Origin: Arthrobacter sp. EPSL27
GTDB taxonomy: Bacteria; Actinomycetota; Actinomycetes; Actinomycetales; Micrococcaceae
Length of the DNA stretch: 64,000 bases
Reading direction: 5' to 3'
NCBI RefSeq assembly: GCF_001512305.1
Contig: NZ_LNUT01000003.1
Span: 498,109-562,108, forward strand
A model generated the notes under the pieces. The model was not told the origin of the DNA. It saw only the letters and a program-made list of their open reading frames with translations, and ran no database searches. The position numbers and the translations under genes were made by a program. The stretch's first letter is position 1. The number at the start of each line of letters is the position of its first letter. Below are positions 8,653 to 20,642 of the stretch, one piece after another.

Positions 8653-9405
8653 ATGCCGGCGATTCCGGGCGCCCGCCCCAAGGTGACAGTAGACTTGGAC
8701 GCAATGAGCACCATGGATCCGGCCGTTGCGGCCATGCACGACGCTGCCGCCAAGGAAATGACCGTGGACGGGCAGGAACTCGATGTCGCGACGGAAACGT
8801 CGGAGGAACGCCGGGTTCGGTTCGAACGCGACGCCATGCAGTACGTCGACCAGCTGTATTCAGCGGCGATGCGCATGGCGCGGAACCCTGCTGATGCCGA
8901 GGACCTGGTCCAGGAGGCGTACACGAAGGCGTTTTCCGCCTTCCACCAGTACAAGCCGGGCACCAACCTCAAGGCCTGGCTGTACCGCATCCTGACGAAC
9001 ACCTACATCAACCTTTACCGCAAGAGGCAGCGCGAGCCCCTGCAGTCGAACTCGGACACCATCGAGGACTGGCAGCTGGCCCGGGCGGAGTCACATACGT
9101 CCACGGGCCTGCGGTCGGCCGAGGCTGAGGCGCTGGACCATCTGCCGGACTCCGACGTGAAGCGGGCCCTGCAGGCCATTCCGGAGGAATTCCGGCTGGC
9201 GGTGTACTTCGCCGACGTCGAGGGGTTCGCCTACAAGGAAATCTCGGACATTATGAACACCCCGATCGGGACCGTCATGTCCCGGCTGCACCGGGGCCGC
9301 AAGATGCTGCGGGACATGCTCGCCGACTACGCGGCAGAGCGAGGATTCAAGGCTGCGGATACCGCCGCGGCAGCCGGAAGCAACACACAGGAGAACAGGA
9401 AATGA
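8653..9405 (+). CDS. sigR: ECF RNA polymerase sigma factor, SigR/SigH type
   Basis: A 250-residue ECF sigma factor of the thiol-stress group. Region 2 covers about residues 60-105 ([20 protein letters not shown]), and region 4 covers about 175-232 ([24 protein letters not shown]). Sigma-R/H factors direct thioredoxin, mycothiol and protease genes when their anti-sigma factor is oxidised. The ATG at 8653 has AGGA seven bases upstream and is preferred. ATG 8704 (MSTMDP) is a possible second start; sigma-R of Streptomyces is also made from two starts. The stop overlaps the anti-sigma start as ATGA. A sigma-R promoter precedes it. Confidence 0.93.
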   Translation: MPAIPGARPKVTVDLDAMSTMDPAVAAMHDAAAKEMTVDGQELDVATETSEERRVRFERDAMQYVDQLYSAAMRMARNPADAEDLVQEAYTKAFSAFHQYKPGTNLKAWLYRILTNTYINLYRKRQREPLQSNSDTIEDWQLARAESHTSTGLRSAEAEALDHLPDSDVKRALQAIPEEFRLAVYFADVEGFAYKEISDIMNTPIGTVMSRLHRGRKMLRDMLADYAAERGFKAADTAAAAGSNTQENRK

Positions 9406-9656
9406 GCGACTGCCAGGGACTGGGCGATTGCGACGATGCCCGGATGCAACGGATCTACGAGTATCTCGATGGTGCCCTCACCCACGATGACATCGCGGAG
9501 ATCAAGGACCACCTGGAAGCCTGCCCGGAATGCTTCGAGCAGTACGACCTTGAGTGTGTCATCCGCGTCATGGTGAAGCGCTCCTGCACCGAGGCTGCTC
9601 CGGAGAACCTGAAGAATTCGATCCTGGACCGGATCCACTCCAGCAACGCCGTCTGA
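9402..9656 (+). CDS. rsrA: Redox-sensing zinc anti-sigma factor, RsrA type
   Basis: An 84-residue ZAS-family anti-sigma factor. The zinc/redox motif is HLEACPEC, with His37, Cys41 and Cys44. These positions equal those of Streptomyces RsrA, and Cys10 is near RsrA's Cys11. In that family, disulfide formation expels zinc and frees the sigma factor. An N-terminal helix ([10 protein letters not shown]) would contact the sigma factor. Overlap with sigR (ATGA) keeps the pair at matched levels. A strong hairpin terminator follows 28 bases downstream. Confidence 0.93.
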   Translation: MSDCQGLGDCDDARMQRIYEYLDGALTHDDIAEIKDHLEACPECFEQYDLECVIRVMVKRSCTEAAPENLKNSILDRIHSSNAV

Positions 9657-9684
9657 GGCGTCGCGCCTGACCCGGAAAAGGTAA

Positions 9685-9726
9685 ACAAATGACCCCGGCA
9701 GCCGTCAGGCTGCCGGGGTCATTTGT
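9685..9726. terminator. Bidirectional intrinsic terminator
   Basis: A perfect 19-bp inverted repeat (arms 9685-9703 and 9708-9726) around a GTCA loop. The arms start ACAAAT and end ATTTGT, so both strands have A/T flanks. It separates convergent rsrA and the bL37 gene. Confidence 0.88.
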
Positions 9727-9752
9727 CCAAGGCTGGTGTACCCAAGCAGTGC

Positions 9753-9827
9753 TTAGGTGTTGGGGCGCTTGCCGTGGTTCGCGCCGCCACGCTTACGGTC
9801 ACGACGTTTACGTGCACGCTTGCTCAT
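9753..9827 (-). CDS. 50S ribosomal protein bL37 (24 residues)
   Basis: A tiny, very basic protein that begins MSKRARKRRDRKRGGANHGK and ends RPNT. It matches the actinobacterial AURKAIP1/COX24-like family shown to be ribosomal protein bL37 in mycobacteria. AAGGAGG sits six bases before the ATG, a near-perfect Shine-Dalgarno that fixes the start. Genes this short are easily missed. It is convergent with rsrA across a shared terminator, and a plausible promoter lies just upstream. Confidence 0.85.
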   Translation of the reverse strand: MSKRARKRRDRKRGGANHGKRPNT

Positions 9828-9841
9828 AGCTGGCCTCCTTA

Positions 9842-9871
9842 TTTCTAGGTACTCAAAAGAGCTGCCCTCAA
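9842..9871 (-). promoter_or_regulatory. Promoter of the bL37 gene
   Basis: On the minus strand TTGAGG and TAGAAA are separated by 18 bases and lie 15-45 bases before the bL37 start codon. Confidence 0.45.
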
Positions 9872-9946
9872 GTCTCCCACATCGGGGCACCCGCCGCGAA
9901 CCGGCGGGCCGGGAAGAGCCCCGCCGGGGTAACGGCAGCGGACGGA

Positions 9947-10567
9947 TCACTCCAGCGAATTGCGGATGGAGATCCGCGCCTGGTCCAGCACCGTCTTGAC
10001 CGTCTCCAGGGTCACGGGGGTGATGGGGTGCCGGCCGCCGTGGCGGCGCAGTTCCACGCGGATGTCATCGCGGAAGGCCTGCACCAGCATCTCCGCTTCC
10101 CGCAGCCGGCGGTCGCTCTCGGGGGAGTAGCGCTGGCTTGCCAGCGAGGCGACTGTCGACCCGGCGGCCCTGGCCGAGGACCGGGCCGCCTCGGCCGTCG
10201 CGGCGAGGTCGGCCCGGAGCCCGCGCATGTTGGCCTTGATGTCCTGCCGCAGGCCGTCGGCGAGCCTCCGGACGGAGGCGGAAATGTCGTTCTCCACGTC
10301 CGCCAGTTCCTCGCGCCGGCTGTCCAGCTCCACGAGTCCTGCCGGGGTGATGCTGTAGCAGGTCCTGCGGCCCTCGGTGTGGGTGGCTACCAGGCCTTCT
10401 TCCTCGAGCTTGCCGAGCCGGGGATAGATGGTTCCGGCGCTGGGGGAGTAGGTCCCGCCGAAGCGTTCGCTGAGCGCCTTGATGAGTTCATAACCGTGTT
10501 TGGGCCCGGACTCCAGCAGCGCCAGCAGGTAGAGCCGGAGGGCGCCGTGGGCGAAGACCGGTGCCAT
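9947..10567 (-). CDS. PadR-family transcriptional regulator
   Basis: A 206-residue PadR repressor-type protein. The N-terminal winged helix reads ALRLYLLALLESGPKHGYELIKAL, followed by SPSAGTIYPRLGKLEEEGLV (recognition helix region and wing). After that comes a long C-terminal helical/coiled region (about 80-200) for dimerisation. PadR proteins are usually autoregulators released by ligands. Its start overlaps the stop of the DUF4097 gene as ATGA, so the two are coupled. A 15-bp-arm dyad upstream of the operon is the likely binding site. The ligand is unknown. Confidence 0.88.
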   Translation of the reverse strand: MAPVFAHGALRLYLLALLESGPKHGYELIKALSERFGGTYSPSAGTIYPRLGKLEEEGLVATHTEGRRTCYSITPAGLVELDSRREELADVENDISASVRRLADGLRQDIKANMRGLRADLAATAEAARSSARAAGSTVASLASQRYSPESDRRLREAEMLVQAFRDDIRVELRRHGGRHPITPVTLETVKTVLDQARISIRNSLE

Positions 10568-11394
10568 CAGAGGCCCGAATCGGTGTCAGTGCGCGCCGGG
10601 CGGTGGAAGATGGACGTTTTGCCCGAGACGGAGTTGGTGCGGACCAGCATGAGCTGGGTGTCGGGTCCGGCGATGGTCTGCACGCCGCCGCCGGGCTGGG
10701 TGTACTTGGTGTCGCCGATGACGATGGCGCCGCTGGCGGACTTGGCAATGATGTCCACCCCGACGTCGTGCGGCACGCGGAGGGTGACGTCGCCGGACAC
10801 CGAATTGGCGCCGAAGTCCTCGGTGAAGCCGTGCAGGTCGAAGGTCAGGTCGCCGCTGACGGTGTTGGCGCGGACGTGGCTGAGATCGCCGGAGGCCGTC
10901 ACCTCGCCGGAGACGCTCTTGGCCGTCAGTACGCCGTGGTGGTTGCGCGCGATCACTTCGCCGCTGACGGTGTTGACGGCCAGGTCTCCGGACGTGCCGT
11001 CGGCCAGGACGGAGCCGGAGACGGTGTTGAGGCGGGTGTGCCCGCTGGTTCCGGCGACCATTCCGTCGCCGCTGACGGTGCCTGCCTCGACGTCGACGCC
11101 GGCGGGCAGGGCGATGCTGATCACGGTCGAGTTGTTGCTGTTGTTGCTGACGGTGTCCATCAGGTTTTTGAACCAGCCCTGCGGGCCGTGCAGCTGGTGC
11201 CGCACCTCGAGGCGCCCGTCGACCAGGCTGATGGCCAAGGGATCGCCGCTGACCTCGGACACCTCGATCCTGGCCACGGATTCCTCATGGGTGACAATGT
11301 CGAACCGTCCCCGGACAATGCCGAGCTTGAGTGAACGGACGCCGTCGACGTCGATAGTCTGCGGGCCGGTGACGGTCCAGTTGTTCTCTGCCAT
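10567..11394 (-). CDS. DUF4097-family beta-strand repeat protein
   Basis: A 275-residue protein built of short repeating beta-helix units. NTVSG or a close variant recurs roughly every 18-20 residues between about 100 and 250 (for example LNTVSGSVLADGTSG, VNTVSGEVIARN, ANTVSGDLTFD, ANSVSGDVTLR). No signal peptide or membrane segment is visible, so it is probably cytosolic. DUF4097 proteins have no established biochemical role; many sit beside PadR regulators or in envelope-stress operons. The ATG at 11394 has CGGAGGA just upstream. It is coupled to the PadR gene. Confidence 0.82.
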   Translation of the reverse strand: MAENNWTVTGPQTIDVDGVRSLKLGIVRGRFDIVTHEESVARIEVSEVSGDPLAISLVDGRLEVRHQLHGPQGWFKNLMDTVSNNSNNSTVISIALPAGVDVEAGTVSGDGMVAGTSGHTRLNTVSGSVLADGTSGDLAVNTVSGEVIARNHHGVLTAKSVSGEVTASGDLSHVRANTVSGDLTFDLHGFTEDFGANSVSGDVTLRVPHDVGVDIIAKSASGAIVIGDTKYTQPGGGVQTIAGPDTQLMLVRTNSVSGKTSIFHRPARTDTDSGL

Positions 11395-11430
11395 GGTTCC
11401 TCCGGGGAAGCGATATCCCAAGCATTCACT

Positions 11431-11495
11431 TGCGATATATCGTGACTATGGACTCACGATATATCGCAGGAGGGGGAGGGTCAAGATATATCGCG
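11431..11495. promoter_or_regulatory. Probable PadR operator with three half-sites
   Basis: TGCGATATATCGTGA (11431-11445) and its exact reverse complement (11454-11468) flank an 8-base spacer. A further AGATATATCGCG occurs at 11484-11495, and a partial GCGATATCCC at about 11410. The site lies 37 bases upstream of the DUF4097-PadR operon. The repeated ATATATCG core suggests cooperative binding. Confidence 0.65.
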
Positions 11496-11511
11496 AAATT
11501 CCCGCCGCGGC

Positions 11512-12111
11512 CTACTCCGGGGCGTCCATCCCCAGCCACTGGAACCAGCCGCGGTGCAGTACGAGCCAGGCCATCAGCCCGTAGCCCGCTTGACCCGGGG
11601 TGCCGGCGTTGGCGGCGAGGTCCTGGCGCCACTGCTCGTGGTTCAGGAGCGGGGAGAACGTGTCGACGTAGAGGTGCTTGCGCCGGGTGGTGACGTCGGC
11701 GAAGGCGGTGTTGAGCTCGCCCAGCCGGCGGTTCTGGGCCGGGTCCAGGGTCGGCGGCGGGCCCACGACGAAGACCTCGATCTTGTTCTGCGAGGCCGAG
11801 TCAAGGATGTTGGCGAGATTCAGCCGGCTGCGCGCCGTGGACAGTCCGAACTCGACGTCGCGGCCGGAAAGGCCAATCACCAGGCGGTTCTCGCAGTGGC
11901 CGTTGAAGCGGCGGCCCGCCTCCTCAAGCCAGCGGGCAGCCAGGCCTTCCGTGCCCTCCTGCGGGCAGGGCAGGGAATAGCATTCCAGCGACAATCCGTC
12001 CTGCGGGGTGCGCGCCAGCACCCGCCCCAGCCAGCCCAGGGCCCGGGGGTCACCCAGCCCGGCCAGCAGTTCATCACCAACGGCTGCGATCCGCAGCTTT
12101 CGATCTTCCAC
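11512..12111 (-). CDS. SGNH/GDSL-like protein without the catalytic serine
   Basis: A 199-residue protein that resembles SGNH hydrolases: block I AAVGDELLAGLGD, block II-like RLVIGLSGRDVEFGL and a C-terminal AGYGLMAWLVL. In active enzymes block I is GDS; here it is GDE, so the nucleophile is missing. No clear Asp-x-x-His dyad is seen at the C terminus. It may be a non-catalytic binder or use other residues. No signal peptide is seen. It lies upstream of the PadR operon on the same strand, with the operator between them. Family membership is likely; function is unknown. Confidence 0.7.
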   Translation of the reverse strand: MEDRKLRIAAVGDELLAGLGDPRALGWLGRVLARTPQDGLSLECYSLPCPQEGTEGLAARWLEEAGRRFNGHCENRLVIGLSGRDVEFGLSTARSRLNLANILDSASQNKIEVFVVGPPPTLDPAQNRRLGELNTAFADVTTRRKHLYVDTFSPLLNHEQWRQDLAANAGTPGQAGYGLMAWLVLHRGWFQWLGMDAPE

Positions 12112-12189
12112 GACTACCTCTTTACTCCCGAGCGTCCATTAAACCGTCCCGCACACCATCCCGCCGCCGCGGGACAAAGCCGGTTAAAC

Positions 12190-12239
12190 AACGCTGCCCG
12201 GCCGGAGTTGCGTGTTTCAATCTCCGGCCGGGCAGCGTT
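12190..12239 (-). terminator. Terminator of kgd
   Basis: An 18-bp perfect stem (12190-12207 with 12222-12239) with a 14-base loop lies four bases past the kgd stop codon. There is no long T-run, so Rho or stem strength may contribute. Confidence 0.75.
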
Positions 12240-12243
12240 GGCG

Positions 12244-17861
<5,618 letters not shown>

Positions 17862-18107
17862 GGCGTGCTGCTCCTGTAGACTGAGCTTCTTATGGACAGT
17901 AAATCTAGGTGCCGGCCTGGGGGCTGTCAGCGGGGAACGGACACCGTTCCCGCGCAGTCTTCCCGAAGAGCCGGCAAACCCCGTTCACGCGCCCATCACT
18001 CTCCGGCAGCAGGTTCCTCCCAAACCGGTTCCTGCCAGGAACCAGGGTCGGCTCCGGCCGACCATCCTCCGCCAGGCGCTGCCGGCGGCCCGGAAGCGGG
18101 CCGCTAA
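17862..18107 (+). promoter_or_regulatory. Structured leader upstream of the first CNNM/CBS gene
   Basis: 246 bases between guaB1 and the next gene. TAGACT (17877-17882) is a good -10 box. Four hairpins follow: GGGAACGG/CCGTTCCC (17933-17951), GGTTCC/GGAACC (18027-18043), GGTCGGC-TCCG-GCCGACC (18046-18063) and GCGGCCCG-GAAG-CGGGCCGC (18085-18104). The last ends one codon before the ATG at 18108 and occupies the position of a Shine-Dalgarno, which is absent. It does not match the M-box or yybP-ykoY metal riboswitches as I know them. A cis-regulatory RNA or leader-peptide mechanism is likely. Confidence 0.5.
17892..18107 (+). CDS. Possible leaderless upstream ORF abutting the CNNM/CBS gene
   Basis: A 71-codon reading frame starts at an ATG ten bases past the -10 box TAGACT, so a transcript would begin at or within a few bases of it (leaderless). 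It ends with TAA at 18105-18107, immediately before the ATG at 18108 and in the same frame. Codon choice is unlike its neighbours (AGT, AAA, TCT, AGG, AGA), so a folded conserved protein is unlikely. It is rich in Pro, Ser and Arg, with HPPPG near the end. If translated, it could be a regulatory leader peptide that delivers ribosomes to the SD-less downstream gene. Confidence 0.3.
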   Translation: MDSKSRCRPGGCQRGTDTVPAQSSRRAGKPRSRAHHSPAAGSSQTGSCQEPGSAPADHPPPGAAGGPEAGR

Positions 18108-19445
18108 ATGGAGTGGATCCTTCTCGCAGCGGGCCTGCTGCTCGTCCTCGGAACCGGCTTCTTCGTGGCCGTCGAATTCTCGCTCGTCGCCCTTGACCAG
18201 GCCGCCGTCCAGCGGGCCGTGGATGACGGCGACACCGCCGCCGTACCCCTGCTCAAATGCCTCAAATCCCTGTCCACGCAGCTCTCCAGCTGCCAGCTGG
18301 GCATCACCATCACCACGCTGCTCACCGGCTACGTGATGGAGCCGTCGGTCGGCAAACTCCTGGAAGGCCCGCTGGCCGCCCTGGGGCTTCCGGAGGCCGC
18401 GATCTCCTCGGTCTCGCTCATCCTCGCGATGGCCTTCGCCACGCTGCTCTCCATGCTGATCGGCGAGCTGGTGCCAAAGAACATGGCCATTGCGCTGTCG
18501 TTCCAAGTGGGCAAGGCCCTGGCCCGGCCGCAGCTGATCTTCACCGCGGTTTTCAAACCCGCCATTGTGGTACTCAACGGCTTCTCCAACAAGGTGCTCA
18601 ACATCTTCGGCCTGGAAGCCAAGGAGGAGATCTCGGGGGCCCGCACCCCTGCCGAGCTGGCCTCCCTCGTCCGCCGGTCGGCGCAGATGGGAACACTCGA
18701 CGCCGGCACCGCCAACTTCATCGACCGGACCCTGAAGTTCTCCGGCCGGACGGCAGCGGACGTAATGACGCCCCGCATCCGGGTTGAGACCATCGACGGC
18801 CACCAGCCGGTGTCCGACATCGTCGACGCCGCACGCCGCACCGGCTATTCACGGTTCCCCGTGATCGGGGAATCCGCGGACGACATCCGCGGCGTGGTGC
18901 ACATCAAGAAGGCCATCGCCGTCCCGTCGGACCGGCGCGCCAACCTCGAAGCAGGTGCCATCATGACGGACGTGCTCCGGGTGCCCGAGACCATCCACCT
19001 CGACGCGCTCCTCGCGGAACTGCGTGAAGGGAACCTGCAGCTGGCAGTGGTCCTGGACGAGTACGGCGGAACCGCCGGCATCGCCACGCTCGAGGACCTG
19101 GTGGAGGAAATCGTCGGTGAAGTCGCCGACGAGCACGACAAGGTCCGGCCGGGGCTGCTGCAGAGCGCCTCGGGGGACTGGTACTTCCCGGGCCTGCTCC
19201 GCCCGGATGAACTCTCCGAACAGATCCCGGGCCTGACCGTGCCCGACGAGTCTCCCTACGAAACGGTGGGAGGCTACGTCATGAGCCAGCTGGGCCGGAT
19301 CGCAGCGGTCGGTGACACGGTCGACGTCGGCGGCGGCACCTTGAGCGTCACCCGCATGGACGGGCGGCGGATCGACCGGATCTGCTTCAAGCCGGCCCGT
19401 ACCGTGGACGGCGGCCAGCCCGCCGGTCAGGTCGGTGCCGCATGA
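18108..19445 (+). CDS. CNNM/CBS-domain transporter, first copy (hemolysin C/CorC-like family)
   Basis: A 445-residue membrane protein: a DUF21/CNNM transmembrane domain (about 1-180, with FFVAVEFSLVALDQ and SSCQLGITITTLLTGYVMEP), a CBS pair (about 205-340, with ADVMTPRIRVETI and VVLDEYGGTAGIATLEDLVEEIVGE), and a C-terminal transporter-associated CorC/HlyC domain. CNNM proteins export or exchange Mg2+ (also Co2+) in other bacteria. Older 'hemolysin' naming is not informative. There is no Shine-Dalgarno, and a strong hairpin abuts the start. The stop overlaps the next start as ATGA. Confidence 0.88.
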   Translation: MEWILLAAGLLLVLGTGFFVAVEFSLVALDQAAVQRAVDDGDTAAVPLLKCLKSLSTQLSSCQLGITITTLLTGYVMEPSVGKLLEGPLAALGLPEAAISSVSLILAMAFATLLSMLIGELVPKNMAIALSFQVGKALARPQLIFTAVFKPAIVVLNGFSNKVLNIFGLEAKEEISGARTPAELASLVRRSAQMGTLDAGTANFIDRTLKFSGRTAADVMTPRIRVETIDGHQPVSDIVDAARRTGYSRFPVIGESADDIRGVVHIKKAIAVPSDRRANLEAGAIMTDVLRVPETIHLDALLAELREGNLQLAVVLDEYGGTAGIATLEDLVEEIVGEVADEHDKVRPGLLQSASGDWYFPGLLRPDELSEQIPGLTVPDESPYETVGGYVMSQLGRIAAVGDTVDVGGGTLSVTRMDGRRIDRICFKPARTVDGGQPAGQVGAA

Positions 19446-20506
19446 GCGACTGGGCCGGAATTCTGTGGCTTGTGGTGCTGCTGCTGGGCAACGCCTTCTT
19501 CGTGGGCGCCGAGTTTGCGGTCATGTCCGCCCGGCGCAGCCAGATCGAGCCCCTTGCCGAGGCGGGTTCCAAGCGCGCGCAGACCACCCTGCGCGCCATG
19601 GAGAACGTGTCGCTCATGCTGGCGTGCGCGCAGCTGGGCATCACCGTGTGTTCGCTGCTCATCCTCCAGGTGGCGGAACCGGCAATCCACCACCTGATGG
19701 TGGTCCCGCTGGAAGCCGTGGGCATCCCGGCGGAGGTGGCGGATATTGCCGCGTTCGCCGTCGCCCTGCTGCTGGTCACCTTCCTGCACGTCACCATCGG
19801 CGAGATGGTCCCGAAGAACATCTCGGTGTCCGTGGCGGACAAGGCGGCCCTGCTGCTGGCGCCGCCGCTGATGTTCATCGCCCGCGTGGTGAAGCCGGTG
19901 ATCGTCGCCCTCAACTGGTCCGCCAACCACATCCTGAAGCTGATGCGGATCGAGCCCAAGGACGAGGTCTCGTCCTCCTTCACCTTGGAGGAGGTGCAGT
20001 CGATCGTGCAGGAATCCACCCGACACGGGCTTGTGGACGACGACGCCGGACTGATCACCGGGGCCCTGGAGTTCTCGGACCAGACCGCCTCCAAGGTGAT
20101 GGTGCCGCTGGACAAGCTGGTGATGCTCAAGGCTGCCACCACGCCGGTGGAATTCGAAAAGGCCGTGAGCCGGACCGGGTTCTCCCGCTTCCCGATGCTG
20201 GACGATGACGGAATGCTCTCCGGATACCTCCACATCAAGGATGTGCTCACCATTCCGGACGCGGCCTACCACCAGCCCATCGCGGAGAGCAATATCCGGT
20301 CCCTGGCGAACCTGTCCATGGACGACGAGATCGAGAAGGCCATGTCCGTCATGCAGCGGACCGGATCACACCTGGCCCGCGTCATCGGACCGGGCGGCAA
20401 CACCCAGGGCGTGCTGTTCCTCGAGGACGTCATCGAGGAACTGGTGGGCGAGATCAGGGACGCCACCCAGGCTACCGGCTACCGGAGGCTCGGCCAAGAG
20501 CAGTAG
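19442..20506 (+). CDS. CNNM/CBS-domain transporter, second copy
   Basis: A 354-residue paralog of the preceding protein with the same DUF21 membrane domain (about 1-175, FFVGAEFAVMSARRSQIEPLAE and MLACAQLGITVCSLLILQ) and a CBS pair (about 195-340, with ASKVMVPLDKLVML and GVLFLEDVIEELVGE). It lacks the C-terminal CorC/HlyC domain. The ATGA overlap with the first copy suggests translational coupling and possibly a heteromeric transporter. In mycobacteria the equivalent pair also follows guaB1. Ion specificity is not visible in the sequence. Confidence 0.88.
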   Translation: MSDWAGILWLVVLLLGNAFFVGAEFAVMSARRSQIEPLAEAGSKRAQTTLRAMENVSLMLACAQLGITVCSLLILQVAEPAIHHLMVVPLEAVGIPAEVADIAAFAVALLLVTFLHVTIGEMVPKNISVSVADKAALLLAPPLMFIARVVKPVIVALNWSANHILKLMRIEPKDEVSSSFTLEEVQSIVQESTRHGLVDDDAGLITGALEFSDQTASKVMVPLDKLVMLKAATTPVEFEKAVSRTGFSRFPMLDDDGMLSGYLHIKDVLTIPDAAYHQPIAESNIRSLANLSMDDEIEKAMSVMQRTGSHLARVIGPGGNTQGVLFLEDVIEELVGEIRDATQATGYRRLGQEQ

Positions 20507-20548
20507 CGGCGGACAATAAACGGCGCACAGCAGCGGCGGGACCATCGG

Positions 20549-20589
20549 GTGTAGCCCTAAATAGGAATCATTCCCATTTAGGGCTACAC
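20549..20589 (+). promoter_or_regulatory. Probable Zur operator in a 41-bp palindrome
   Basis: GTGTAGCCCTAAAT (20549-20562) and its reverse complement (20576-20589) flank a core GGAATCATTCC. On the minus strand the core reads TGGGAATGATTCCTA, matching the AATGATT centre of actinobacterial Zur boxes. Only one base pair (20563/20575) breaks the symmetry. It lies 54 bases before znuA and zur is encoded nearby, so zinc-dependent repression is likely. Confidence 0.7.
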
Positions 20590-20642
20590 TCGGATCAGTT
20601 GCTATTGCTCTTGATTCTCAATAACAGATCCGAGGTTTTCCC

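Noticed and set aside
11454..11460. ATATATCG dyads considered as a replication or ParB-type site
   Set aside because: They occur only in front of the PadR operon in this window and lack DnaA-box or parS sequence.
17933..17951. GAAC-N7-GTTC dyad considered as a LexA SOS box
   Set aside because: Actinobacterial LexA sites have GAAC-N4-GTTC; the spacing is wrong. It is better read as an RNA hairpin.
17883..18107. Match to M-box or yybP-ykoY metal riboswitch upstream of the CNNM gene
   Set aside because: The conserved cores of those classes are not present as I know them. Without a covariance search I do not assign a known class.
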